Origin: an uncultured Gemmataceae bacterium
GTDB lineage: Bacteria > Planctomycetota > Planctomycetia > Gemmatales > Gemmataceae
Reading direction: 5' to 3'
NCBI GenBank assembly: GCA_937923405.1
Contig: CALDUY010000016.1
Coordinates: forward strand, 1 to 47,990
DNA: 47,990 bases
This document shows, piece after piece, positions 33,911 to 42,969 of the stretch. The position numbers and the translations under genes are program-made. The first letter of the stretch is position 1; each line of letters starts with the position of its first letter. The notes under the pieces were generated by a model. The model did not search any database. It was not told the DNA's origin and saw only the letters and a program-made list of their open reading frames with translations.

Positions 33911-34659
33911 GGCACGACCACCTCGAAGCCGGAACAGAGCGAAATAGACGAGAGCTTAGCGAATGAGAAATTATCGTACTTGGGGCCAAGTGGGCAGAGC
34001 AAGGAAGTTCCTAGAAAGCACTGAGAGAGAAAAGTCGGAATTGGGCTTGATTTATTGAGTAGAATAGCAACGGAACACGAGGCACGACGCACACGACTGC
34101 TCAGAAACAACCACTTCATGGCATCGGTGTTCTAACTTCACTCCTTGTTGGACTCGTGAAAACGAGAATCCGGGCAAGGAGCGAAACGGGCATAGGAAGG
34201 TGAATCGGCAGAACCTCTCCACGTCGAGGGCATTTCCTCATCCTGGGGGATTGGCGTGCCGATCAATGAATCTAGCCGAGGCGGTAGATAAACCCACCCT
34301 CAAAGCCCCGACGGGGTCTGGCTTGGTCCTCCTTCCCCAAAGCGAAGACCTTCCTGGCCCTAGACGGCTTCACTCTGTCTGACCCAGTGGTCGGCCCTAC
34401 TCCCGATGTGGTGCCCGACACGCGACACCTACCTGGATGTCCCCGCCCGTCGCGAGTCAGCACTGCTGCTCTGCGCCAGTTCCCGCCTGGCGCGGACAGG
34501 GAGCGTGCGCTCGGTTCGACGGTCTCAGTGCGAATGGAACTGTGAACCGGGCGAAGGCGACCACGGGCGGGCGGGACACTACTGTCGGCTGGCCCCCGCG
34601 TCTGGCCAGTCGAGTAGTAAAGACTCAGCCAAGCCACGCACGGAATGGAGTGCTTGCTC
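33911..34659. other. 749-bp gap with hairpins, no supported gene
   Basis: Divergent region between the PepSY gene and the HTH-receiver gene. It has a perfect 7-bp hairpin GCGCCAG/CTGGCGC (34473-34479 with 34487-34493) and other GC-rich self-complementary stretches around 34400-34460. A 70-codon minus frame ending at 33907 overlaps the PepSY start but looks like random Ser/Cys-rich sequence. No RNA family was recognised. Confidence 0.45.
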
Positions 34660-35241
34660 ATGAAGAAACAGGTCTTCACGACCGGCCAGGTTGCGAAAAT
34701 TTGCCAGGTCGCACCGCGGACGGTCAGCAAATGGTTCGATTCCGGCAAGCTCCGGGGCTATCGCATCCCTGGTAGCCAGGACCGCCGGATTCCTCGTGAT
34801 CAGCTCATTCGCTTCCTCAAAGAAAACGGGATGCCGTTGGGCGGCCTGGAGGCGGAAGGTTGGCACAAAATTCTCATCGTCGGAGCCGAGCCGCTTTTCA
34901 TCGAGCGACTCAAGGAACTGCTCCCCGAAGACGACGATTTCAAATATGAAATTGCTCACTCGGGCTTTGAAGCCGGCACACTGGCGTCGAGCTTTCATCC
35001 CGACACGATCATTATTGATCACGCGATGGGACGCAGCGAAGCACTACAGATCGCGTCCACGCTGCGTCGCAACGAAGCCTACAAGGAAACGGTGATTTTC
35101 GCACTGGCCTCCGAAGATGAACCATCGCCGGAAGGTCTCAGCGAATATGGCTTCAGCGAAGCGTTCAAGAAACCGTTTGACATCGCTCTGCTCGCCGAAC
35201 GGATTCGCACCATCGTTGAGGAGAAACGCGACGCTCTGTAA
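34660..35241 (+). CDS. Excisionase/MerR-like HTH fused to an atypical receiver domain
   Basis: A 193-residue regulator. Residues 5-58 form a MerR/excisionase-type helix-turn-helix (FTTGQVAKICQVAPRTVSKWFDSGKLRGYRIPGSQDRRIPRDQLIRFL). Residues 69-188 are a response-regulator receiver fold (KILIVGAEPLF, phospho-acceptor candidate Asp120 in TIIIDHAM, conserved Lys in EAFKKPFD at 170-171). The acidic pair that binds magnesium is replaced by Gly75-Ala76, so normal phosphorylation is doubtful. The start ATG at 34660 is preferred to 34645 because GGAG is 11 nt upstream and MKKQVFTTG fits the family. The PilM-like operon begins 339 bp downstream, suggesting but not proving that it controls these genes. 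Confidence 0.88.
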   Translation: MKKQVFTTGQVAKICQVAPRTVSKWFDSGKLRGYRIPGSQDRRIPRDQLIRFLKENGMPLGGLEAEGWHKILIVGAEPLFIERLKELLPEDDDFKYEIAHSGFEAGTLASSFHPDTIIIDHAMGRSEALQIASTLRRNEAYKETVIFALASEDEPSPEGLSEYGFSEAFKKPFDIALLAERIRTIVEEKRDAL

Positions 35242-35580
35242 GTTTTCCAGGCGGTTAGCTAGCCTAGCAGATGGGGGTTCCAACGACCGGTTGGAACTCC
35301 CGTCGGTTCATTTCTTCTCATACTGGTTGACCCACGAGTACTCTGGTTCCTCCACCTTCTGGCGCTTATAACCAATCCTACAACTGGTGCCGTGTTTTGC
35401 GTCTTGTTCGTCAGCGCCAACGTGTCGCGCCGTTGTGGGTTATACCTGATGTGGCCTTCCGCGCTGAGAATCAACCGTCGCTTGGTGGGCCAGTACTAGT
35501 TCTACTTGCAAAACGTCCATGTCGGCCGACGTTGCTTTGTTCCTTTCCAGCAACGTCTCCCGGTCGAGGAGATTGCTTCC
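35242..35580. other. 339-bp gap: terminator, then leader with a hairpin before the pilM-like gene
   Basis: Holds the terminator at 35273-35310. A perfect 9-bp hairpin, GACGTTGCT (35528-35536) with AGCAACGTC (35549-35557), ends 23 nt before the ATG at 35581 and just upstream of its GAGGAG ribosome site. No promoter could be assigned with confidence. Confidence 0.5.
35273..35310 (+). terminator. Hairpin terminator after the HTH-receiver gene
   Basis: Arms 35273-35284 and 35290-35301 pair as GTTCCAAC/GTTGGAAC extended by GGG/CCC with one mismatch, followed 9 nt later by a T-rich stretch (TTCATTTCTTCT). Confidence 0.65.
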
Positions 35581-38304
35581 ATGAAACCAACCCCTGGCGT
35601 TTGGGGCATCGATCTGGGGCAGTGTGCTCTGAAGGCACTCCGGCTTCAGGACATCGACGGTCAGCTACAGGCGACCGCCTTCGACTATGTGGAATATCCC
35701 AAAATCCTTTCCCAGCCGGATGCCGATCCGGACCAACTCACCCGCGAAGCATTGGAACAATTCCTCTCGCGTAATTCGCTCAAAGGCGACATCGTGGCCA
35801 TCGCCGTTCCCGGACAGAGCGGGTTGGCTCGCTTCGTTAAGCTGCCTCCGGTAGAAGAGAAGAAAATCGCCGACATCGTCAAATTCGAGGCTAAGCAGCA
35901 AATTCCGTTTAACCTCGATGAGGTCGTTTGGGACTACCAGCGACTTGGGGCCAGCAATGTCGTGGACGGGTTCGCTTTAGAGACTGAAATCGGTCTGTTC
36001 GCCATGAAACGCGATATGGTGAACAAGTACCTCCAGCACTTTAAGGATGTCGGCGTCGAGGTGCATGTCATCCAGATGGCTCCTCTGTCGCTATGTAACT
36101 TTGTCTCCTACGACTTGCTAGGGAAGGACGCTAACTCTCCACCTCCGGAGAGCAAACAGCCCGCTGTCGTCGCCTTGGATCTTGGCACCGATTCCAGCAA
36201 CCTCGTCATCACCGATGGGGGCAAGATCATCTGGCAACGACCGATTCCGCTGGGCGGTAATCACTTCACCCGAGCCTTGACCAAGGAACTGAAACTCACC
36301 TTTGCCAAGGCCGAGCATCTGAAGCGGAACGCGACTAAGTCTGGAGCAGCGGAACTGAAGAAGATCCTCGCCGCACTTAAACCGGTCTTGAACGACTTCG
36401 TCGGCGAGGTCCAACGTTCCCTGGGATACTTCACGAACACGCATCGCGACGCTCAAATTGAGTACATGATCGGCCTGGGCAATGCCTTCCGACTGCCGGG
36501 CTTACAGCGCTTCCTCAGCGAGAAGTTGCAGCTGGAAGTTCGCAAGCTCGACAAGATGTCTCGAATTGGCGGCGACGCGGTCACCAGTTCGCCGATCTTC
36601 AACGAAAACATCCTCAGCTTCGGCGTGGCCTATGGTCTGTGCTTGCAAGGGTTACAACAGGCCAAGCTTGTCACCAACCTGTTGCCTAGCGAAATCCGAC
36701 TCGAACGGTTGATCCGCTCCAAGAAGCCCTGGGCGGTGGCGGCGGCGGCGGTGCTCTTGTTGGGCTTGGGCGGCATGGCCCTGGGTGATCTCTACCTGAC
36801 TCCTCGTCCCTACGCGGCCAAGATCGTCGAAGACTCGATCTCCAAGGCGAACAATGCGGCTTCGGCTGCCGCCAAGATGGAGAGCGACTTCGAGAAAGCC
36901 AAAGCCGACGCCAAACAAGAAGAAGAAGCCGTCAAGTCGATCGTGGCAGGTCAGGGCGAACGCTTGAACTGGATGCGGCTGTATCGCTTCATCAGCGAAG
37001 TCGTCCCCAAACCGGATGGCAAAAATCTTCCACCGGATGGCTACCTTTCTCCGGATGACAAAACCTTCACTCGGTATTTCCTCGAACGCCCGCGTCGGCC
37101 TGGCGCGATGAGCGGTCAGGAAGCCTACAAAGAATATGCTCGCCGTGTTCGCGATGGCTTCAAACCACTGGCCCTCAACGACGAAAACCAGCAACAAATC
37201 GAAGTCGATCCCATGCCGCCGGGTATCGACGATTTGGTGCAGTTTTCTATCGAGTCGATCGATTGCCGCTACTGCGACGATCTGCCGACGTTCTGGAAAA
37301 CCGCCCTGCGAGAGCGGGAACGAGGTGATGTGCGGCCGCTAGAACATTATGACAAGAAGCTCCCCGAAGGCGCTGGCTGGATCGTCGAAATTGCCGGCTA
37401 CACGTTCCATCGGGAGAAAGATCGTTTCGTTCGTGACGCGCTGTTGACGAATATTGCTCGGCTGGGCATTCCACCGGAAGCAAAGAAAGACGATGCCGGA
37501 ACCCCAATGCCCGGAGCGGCTACGCCGATGCCAGGCGGAGCTGCCGCACCGATGCCGGGTGCTAATGCCGCCAAGCCTGAAGGCGATGCGGGAATGCCCG
37601 AAGCGGCTGGTGAAGGCGGTGAAGCCGCGAAGAAGGAGCCGCCCAAAGATCCTGTAATTGGTCGAGTCAGTCATGTTCTGTTGTACGACTCGCGGTCCAA
37701 GCCGATCGATTCCTCCTCGGGGTTTGAGATCATCGGCGCTGGAGTATTGGATAATCTGCTCGGAGGAGGCAGTCCAACGGGGGGAGGTGCCGCCGCTGGG
37801 TATGCCAGCATGATGAGCGGCGGTGGAGCGATGGGCGGCATGCCTGGTCCCGGCGGTAGTAGTGATGAAAGTAGCGGGGGAGCAACTGCTGGTCCGAGTC
37901 GCGGCGATTGGATCAACATCAGTAGCCGTGGCGGTGGCGGTGGCGGCGGCATGGCGGGTGGCGGCATACCGGGCGGCGGTTCCAGCGATGAAGCTCGGGG
38001 TGGTGGTGGCCGCCTTGGCGGGATCGGTGGCGGTGGAGTTGGCCGTATGCCCTCTGCCGCTGGTGCGGCCGCGGGGGGAGGTGGCGGAGCAGCGGCAGCA
38101 GCCAGCAGTCGTCCTCCGACCGGCAGTGGTCGTGGAGGTCTTGGAACTCCGATGCCTGGCGGCGCTGGCGTTGGACCACCCACGGTTACTCCTCGCAAAG
38201 GTCCCGTCCACGAGCGAACAGAATTCATCATCCTGTTCATCTGGAAAGAGGATACGCCTTCGGACGCGCTCCGTGGCGAAACCAGCACAACAACGACCCC
38301 GTGA
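35581..38304 (+). CDS. PilM-PilN-like fusion protein of a type IV pilus/type II secretion platform
   Basis: A 907-residue protein from the ATG at 35581 (GAGGAG upstream). Residues 1-360 are an actin-fold PilM-like ATPase: GVWGIDLGQCALKALRL phosphate loop, FVKLPPVEEKKIADIVKFEAKQQIPF, VVALDLGTDSSNLVI, IPLGGNHFTRALTKEL. Residues 365-372 (TNLLPSEI) match the cytoplasmic PilN tail that normally docks into PilM. A membrane helix (about 383-401) and a coiled coil (about 425-455) follow, as in PilN. The periplasmic part has an alpha/beta region (about 455-625). A low-complexity Pro/Met/Ala and then Gly-rich tract (about 640-870) comes next, and the tail ends in TEFIILFIWKED. PilM and PilN thus appear joined in one chain. 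It is the first of three co-directional genes. Confidence 0.85.
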   Translation: MKPTPGVWGIDLGQCALKALRLQDIDGQLQATAFDYVEYPKILSQPDADPDQLTREALEQFLSRNSLKGDIVAIAVPGQSGLARFVKLPPVEEKKIADIVKFEAKQQIPFNLDEVVWDYQRLGASNVVDGFALETEIGLFAMKRDMVNKYLQHFKDVGVEVHVIQMAPLSLCNFVSYDLLGKDANSPPPESKQPAVVALDLGTDSSNLVITDGGKIIWQRPIPLGGNHFTRALTKELKLTFAKAEHLKRNATKSGAAELKKILAALKPVLNDFVGEVQRSLGYFTNTHRDAQIEYMIGLGNAFRLPGLQRFLSEKLQLEVRKLDKMSRIGGDAVTSSPIFNENILSFGVAYGLCLQGLQQAKLVTNLLPSEIRLERLIRSKKPWAVAAAAVLLLGLGGMALGDLYLTPRPYAAKIVEDSISKANNAASAAAKMESDFEKAKADAKQEEEAVKSIVAGQGERLNWMRLYRFISEVVPKPDGKNLPPDGYLSPDDKTFTRYFLERPRRPGAMSGQEAYKEYARRVRDGFKPLALNDENQQQIEVDPMPPGIDDLVQFSIESIDCRYCDDLPTFWKTALRERERGDVRPLEHYDKKLPEGAGWIVEIAGYTFHREKDRFVRDALLTNIARLGIPPEAKKDDAGTPMPGAATPMPGGAAAPMPGANAAKPEGDAGMPEAAGEGGEAAKKEPPKDPVIGRVSHVLLYDSRSKPIDSSSGFEIIGAGVLDNLLGGGSPTGGGAAAGYASMMSGGGAMGGMPGPGGSSDESSGGATAGPSRGDWINISSRGGGGGGGMAGGGIPGGGSSDEARGGGGRLGGIGGGGVGRMPSAAGAAAGGGGGAAAAASSRPPTGSGRGGLGTPMPGGAGVGPPTVTPRKGPVHERTEFIILFIWKEDTPSDALRGETSTTTTP

Positions 38305-38372
38305 GCGATTTGACGAATCGGGTTTAATTGGAACATTTATCCCGCTTACTCCGCGAGAGGTTCGAGATAGTC

Positions 38373-40235
38373 ATGGCGAAAAAAGGGTTTGACGCGGAAG
38401 CGCTGAAAAAACACCAATTCTGGATCGGTCTTGGTGTGTTTGCCTTGCTGTGGATCCTGGCGGTGGTCATGGTCAAGGTCAACGCTACCGATGCCAAGAA
38501 GAAAGCCTGGGAAGAGGCCAAGGGAAAGGTCTCCTCGGCTCAGCAGAAAGGTCCAAAGACCGTCGCTTACCAGATTCCCTGGAACAAGCATGGCGAACGG
38601 TTCAAAAAGCATAAAGACGTCATCTGGAGGGAAGCCTGGGACATTCAGAAGGACATGTACTTCTGGCCTGCGGACATGCCTGAGAGTGCTAAGCCGAAGT
38701 ACTTCGATGACTACTTTGCTCCGTTGCAGCGAGATGGCAGTCCGAACATCACGGAAGACTATAACAATCGCAGCGCCTTCGCTAAGGACTGGTATCCGTC
38801 ACAGTTTCCCGTATTGACGACGTACAACGAACCGGCTGAGTATCTCGGCGGTTTCTATGCCATCTTCCCAATGCAGCAGTGGGACCGAAGCCGACCTCCG
38901 ACCCGGGAGGAAATCTGGTTGGCCCAGGAGGATTTCTGGGTTCGCCGTGAGATGCTCTTCATGATCCGTGAAGCGATGGACTCGATGGCAGTGCTGAAGG
39001 ATGTCACTCCGCCCCAGACGGCTGCCGAGAAACTGCCCGAAGGCATTGTGGGCAAGAAAGTCTTCCGCAACGCTAACTGGGAATTGACGCTCCTCTTTGA
39101 ACGAGACGAGACGGGGCGATCGTACTTGGTCAGTGATCGTAGCACGATCAAGAACGTCAGTCCTACGGGACGAACTCTGGTGCTGGCTCATCCCAAGACG
39201 AACAAAGGGTTGCCGTTCCTGCTGACGCAGAACTTTGGTCGTAGCCGCGCTCCGTTAGACATTGCTGGGGAGCCGCTACCGGGTGGCAGCTCAGCCCCGC
39301 TGGGCAAAAAGTATCGCACCACCCCGGTTGACGTGACCAAGCCGTTTGAGGTCATGCAGATCCTGGCCTGGGAAAATGCTCCCATTCGCCGTATCGATCG
39401 ATTGGAGTTGGGGCTGCAATCCCATCGCACGGTGACGACACAACTGAAGATGAACGAGGTGCTGAAAAACCTCGATCCTGAGCCTGAGGGAGAAGCAGCC
39501 GCTACCGATACGTCGAGTACTGGTTCTAGTGATAGCCCAATGGGACCAGCGCCTGGGCCGGGCATGGGAGGGCCTCCCGGAATGGGAGGGGCCGTGGCTC
39601 CCACTAATGCCACTCGCGTTAATCAAATCAATCGCGATCGCTACATTCAGGTGACGCCGCAGTGCCGTCATCTTCCCATAGCCATGCGTCTGATCGTTGA
39701 ACAGTCGCATATCCATGACGTGCTAGCTGCCGTGGCCAACTCGCGTCTGCGGATTCAGATCACGCAGGTACTGATGGTTCATGCCCCAGATGCTAAGCGA
39801 GGCGTTTCTGGGGCCGAGGCTCTGGGACCAGGCGGGGGAGGAATCGCCGGCGGATATGGCGGCGGCCGCATGGGCGGTGCTGGTGGTGCCGCTGCTCCGC
39901 CAATGGGGGGAGGCTATACCGGCAGTGATGACGAACTTGGTCGCGGCAGCGCGCGGATGGGAGGCGGTAGCGGCATGTATGGCATGGGAGGCTACGGCGG
40001 CTTCCCCAACCGTCCGTCGATGCCCCCTGGCCTGGGGTTGGGCGGGTTCGGCGGAATGGGCGAAGGTGGCGGACTAGCTGGCCCGACGGGGTCGGCTACC
40101 ACGGTCGCCTACCAGGATACTGCTCATTTGGTCGAGTTATCGATCTACGGCATCGCTACGCTCTACAATCGTTTCCCGCCTAAACCGCCCAAGGCTGAAG
40201 CAGCGGGCGAGACTCCAACCACGACTTCGCCCTGA
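38373..40235 (+). CDS. Single-pass Gly-rich membrane protein, possible PilO-like platform subunit
   Basis: A 620-residue protein from the ATG at 38373 (MAKKGFDAE). One membrane helix is at about residues 15-34 (FWIGLGVFALLWILAVVMVKV), then a short coiled segment and a periplasmic region rich in Trp/Tyr (WPADMPESAKPKYFDDYF, YNEPAEYLGGFYAIFPMQQWD). A beta-rich region leads to a Gly/Pro/Met tract (about 395-410). An alpha/beta segment follows (IQVTPQCRHLPIAMRLIVEQSHIHDVLAAVANSRLRIQITQVLMV), which looks like the ferredoxin-like fold of PilO/GspM-type proteins. A second Gly-rich tract comes before the end. Its position after the PilM-PilN gene and its topology suggest PilO function, but sequence similarity is too weak to be sure. 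Confidence 0.7.
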   Translation: MAKKGFDAEALKKHQFWIGLGVFALLWILAVVMVKVNATDAKKKAWEEAKGKVSSAQQKGPKTVAYQIPWNKHGERFKKHKDVIWREAWDIQKDMYFWPADMPESAKPKYFDDYFAPLQRDGSPNITEDYNNRSAFAKDWYPSQFPVLTTYNEPAEYLGGFYAIFPMQQWDRSRPPTREEIWLAQEDFWVRREMLFMIREAMDSMAVLKDVTPPQTAAEKLPEGIVGKKVFRNANWELTLLFERDETGRSYLVSDRSTIKNVSPTGRTLVLAHPKTNKGLPFLLTQNFGRSRAPLDIAGEPLPGGSSAPLGKKYRTTPVDVTKPFEVMQILAWENAPIRRIDRLELGLQSHRTVTTQLKMNEVLKNLDPEPEGEAAATDTSSTGSSDSPMGPAPGPGMGGPPGMGGAVAPTNATRVNQINRDRYIQVTPQCRHLPIAMRLIVEQSHIHDVLAAVANSRLRIQITQVLMVHAPDAKRGVSGAEALGPGGGGIAGGYGGGRMGGAGGAAAPPMGGGYTGSDDELGRGSARMGGGSGMYGMGGYGGFPNRPSMPPGLGLGGFGGMGEGGGLAGPTGSATTVAYQDTAHLVELSIYGIATLYNRFPPKPPKAEAAGETPTTTSP

Positions 40236-40305
40236 ACGACTAATCAACTTCCCACGGGAGACATCCCGCTGTTGATCCATACTCCGCCTATGAGGTGACA
40301 CGAAT

Positions 40306-42837
40306 ATGGCCAAAGCGAAACTCAACGTCGATCCGAAAGAGTTCTTGCTGAAATATGGCGAACGAATCGGCCTGGGTGTGGCCGGTGGTATCACATTATT
40401 GCTGCTCTTTCTGAGTCTGTTCCGGTCTGAACGGGGCTTCTTTAGTGGCAGTCCCGCGACTAAGGCCAAAGAGCTTGATGAGATCACTCAGCGGGTGAAC
40501 TTCGCCCTGAATGATCCCAACAACAAGCCAACACGGCCCGAGGATTTGCCTCCTCCCAATGCCGACGAGAAGATCAAGGAGTTGGATCGTAGTTCAATCA
40601 ACGCTTCGGAGCATGTCATTGCCGCTCTCGTAACCTCAGAGACAGGAGGATCTCTAGGGCGACGAGTTCCGAAAGTGTTTGCCATTGAGGAAGCAGTGGC
40701 TAAGTACAAACCGATGCGCATTCAGTCGTATATCTTCGACGATCGCGGTCAGATTTACGCGCTGAAAGGCGGCTCAGGAAGCAGCTCGGGATTGGGCGGA
40801 TTGCTCGGCGGTGGCGGTCGGGGCGGCGGAATGCCCGGTCTGGGGGGTGGAATGCCTGGTCTAGGCGGCGGGATGCCTGGTTTGGGAGGCGGTTCACCCG
40901 ACACAGGGGGGGCTAGTGGCTTGGGGGTCCCCGGGCAACTTGCCGGTCTTGAAGGAGAGAAAAAGGATCGCCCTGTTGTGCTGATTCCTTTGAATCAGCT
41001 GGAGAAACGCATTGCTGGGCACACCTTGGCCGAACAGGTTCGCCCGGTCCGCATGGCCATTATTGCTGGAGCCTTTCCCTTCAAACGCCAGGTTGAGGAG
41101 TTCCGAGACAAGCTTGGGCTCCGCTCCACGGATGAGGTTCTCTCGGAAATGTCGGTTGAGACGGGTCCTGATCGAGTGGCACGCCCGTCGTTCCGCTTTC
41201 TCGGCGTTCGCGCTCAACGTCGCGAACTGGACGGCAACGGCTTGCCGCGCAAGGAGCTTGGTCCAGATGGCAAACCGTTAGGCGAATGGCGCGATCTCAA
41301 TCTCAATGCCAGCTACAACCCCTATCGGATGCTCACGGGCAAGCGAGAAGAGCCGGAAGATCCCGAGTTCACCGCGGTCATTTACGATGGGCTGGTCATG
41401 CCTCGGCTGATGCAATTCCGTGAGGGCAATCTCGGAACAGGGGCGACCAGCGGCAGCGGAACCGGAATGATGGCTGGTGGTGGGCGTGGGGGATTTAGTG
41501 GTACTCCGCCTGGTGGTGATGATACCGGTAGTGCCGATACCGGCGGCGCTCGCGGGGCGATGCCGGCTCCTGGCCTTGGTGGAGGTGGCGCGATGGCGGG
41601 GCGGCGTCCATCGACCGATCCCGATGATGAGTATCCCAAGCCCGAAAAAGAGTTGAAGCTGATTCAAAAGACTCTCGACGACATCAAGGGCAAGAACGTC
41701 GCTGTCGTGGCTGCTCCCCCGGATCAGTTCCGCACCGATGATGACGACGTCTTCTCCACTCGTTCCAGCGCATCATCCAGTACCACTCCTATGGGGGGTG
41801 TCGGTGGTGCCATGGCCGGCATGGTCGGTCCACGTCCGGGCGGCAATCGAGGAACTGGCGGCCCTCCTGGGCTGGGTGGGTCCATGAGTCCTCCTGGCAC
41901 TCCAGGGGTTCCTGGTACTCCTGGCACTCCAGGTATTCCTGGGATGGGCATGAATGATCCTTCTCAGCCAGCCGAATTGCCGGAGTATTGTCTGGTCCGT
42001 CTGATTGATGTCACTGTCGAGCCAGGCAAAACCTACGAGTATCGTCTGCAAGTGCGGATGGCCAATCCTAACAAGGATCGTCGCGATGTGGCCTCACCTG
42101 CTTACAGCACTGACAAAGAACTCGTTTCTCCCTGGACCGATCCAGAGAAAGTGTCCATTCGAGTTCAGGTCGATCCGGAGATGCATTTCTACGCGGTCGA
42201 TCAAGCGGTCTACGAAGAAAAGGAAAACAACAACCGTCGTTATCGTGGGCCGTATCAACACATGGCCCTGATGCCGAACCAGCAAATCTGGTTGCAGGCG
42301 CATCGTTGGCTGGAGACCGTGCGCATTCGTGGCAACCAAACATTGTTGTTCGGCGAGTGGACGATGGCTGAGCGGTTCCCGGCCTGGAAGGGCGAGTACA
42401 TCGGCAGCACCGAGCGAGTCGAAGTGCCGGTCTGGCAGTTTGCTCGCGAGTCGTTTACCATCGCCTCCGACGTGAATACCACGGGACGCAAGCCAGGCAT
42501 TCCGCTTTACTTCGGCTTCGATCCCGAGGGCAACACGCCGCGTGAGGCCCTGCTGGTCGATTTCACTCCCTCCCGAATCGGCTATCGGCGTGCGGTCAGT
42601 CACTCCGAAGACGAACCAGCGGAGCCGAAACTGGTCGATGATGTCAGTAGTCCTCAGGCGCTGATTCTCCGACCCGATGGCCGGCTCATGCTTCTGGAAG
42701 GCGGACGGGATTACAACGATCCCGAGCGTGTCGAACGGGTTAAGAAGATTCGCCAACGTATCGAGGACACCAAGAAGCCGCATAAGTCAGCGGAAACAGG
42801 CACCGGTATCGGAGGACCGGGGGCTGGAGGTCGTTGA
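40306..42837 (+). CDS. Single-pass membrane protein with Gly-rich and collagen-like tracts
   Basis: An 843-residue protein with one membrane helix (about residues 22-40, IGLGVAGGITLLLLFLSLF). Three near-identical GGGMPGL units (DNA about 40825-40890) lie in a longer Gly-rich tract. A beta-rich region follows (RMQSYIFDDRGQIYALKG lies before it, then VVLIPLNQLEKRIAGHTLAEQVRPVRMAIIAGAFPFKRQVEEF). After a second Gly-rich tract comes a collagen-like stretch of G-x-P/G-P-x triplets (about residues 525-545: PGTPGVPGTPGTPGIPG). The C-terminal domain (about 555-825) has YCLVRLIDVTVEPGKTYEYRLQVRMANP, a fibronectin/Ig-like beta fold. GAGGTGACA precedes the ATG. It is the third gene of the platform operon; a structural periplasmic role is likely, function unproven. 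Confidence 0.72.
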   Translation: MAKAKLNVDPKEFLLKYGERIGLGVAGGITLLLLFLSLFRSERGFFSGSPATKAKELDEITQRVNFALNDPNNKPTRPEDLPPPNADEKIKELDRSSINASEHVIAALVTSETGGSLGRRVPKVFAIEEAVAKYKPMRIQSYIFDDRGQIYALKGGSGSSSGLGGLLGGGGRGGGMPGLGGGMPGLGGGMPGLGGGSPDTGGASGLGVPGQLAGLEGEKKDRPVVLIPLNQLEKRIAGHTLAEQVRPVRMAIIAGAFPFKRQVEEFRDKLGLRSTDEVLSEMSVETGPDRVARPSFRFLGVRAQRRELDGNGLPRKELGPDGKPLGEWRDLNLNASYNPYRMLTGKREEPEDPEFTAVIYDGLVMPRLMQFREGNLGTGATSGSGTGMMAGGGRGGFSGTPPGGDDTGSADTGGARGAMPAPGLGGGGAMAGRRPSTDPDDEYPKPEKELKLIQKTLDDIKGKNVAVVAAPPDQFRTDDDDVFSTRSSASSSTTPMGGVGGAMAGMVGPRPGGNRGTGGPPGLGGSMSPPGTPGVPGTPGTPGIPGMGMNDPSQPAELPEYCLVRLIDVTVEPGKTYEYRLQVRMANPNKDRRDVASPAYSTDKELVSPWTDPEKVSIRVQVDPEMHFYAVDQAVYEEKENNNRRYRGPYQHMALMPNQQIWLQAHRWLETVRIRGNQTLLFGEWTMAERFPAWKGEYIGSTERVEVPVWQFARESFTIASDVNTTGRKPGIPLYFGFDPEGNTPREALLVDFTPSRIGYRRAVSHSEDEPAEPKLVDDVSSPQALILRPDGRLMLLEGGRDYNDPERVERVKKIRQRIEDTKKPHKSAETGTGIGGPGAGGR

Positions 42838-42866
42838 TCGCGACTCTAACCGAACGCTCTGCGAAA

Positions 42867-42954
42867 GGGGGTAGCCGATCGCAAGCTAAAGCCTGCGACT
42901 ACCGGTTTGGAGGACGGCCCGGTAGCCGCAGGCTTTAGCCTGCGAAAAGTAGCC
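42867..42954. repeat. Dispersed palindromic repeat, copy 1 (two units)
   Basis: Two inverted units, around 42867-42906 and 42921-42954. The second contains the perfect palindrome CGCAGGCT-TT-AGCCTGCG (42927-42944). The first matches 36 of 41 positions of a unit in the right arm of the 45.5-47.9 kb cassette. It lies between convergent genes and may work as a bidirectional terminator. Confidence 0.85.
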
Positions 42955-42969
42955 AGCCCGGCTAACTTG

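Noticed and set aside
33907..34119. 70-codon minus-strand frame overlapping the PepSY start
   Set aside because: No recognisable domain or ribosome site and composition like translated non-coding DNA; the overlap alone is not enough.
33911..34659. RNase P RNA or SRP RNA in the long gap
   Set aside because: The conserved cores of these RNAs were looked for on both strands and not found.
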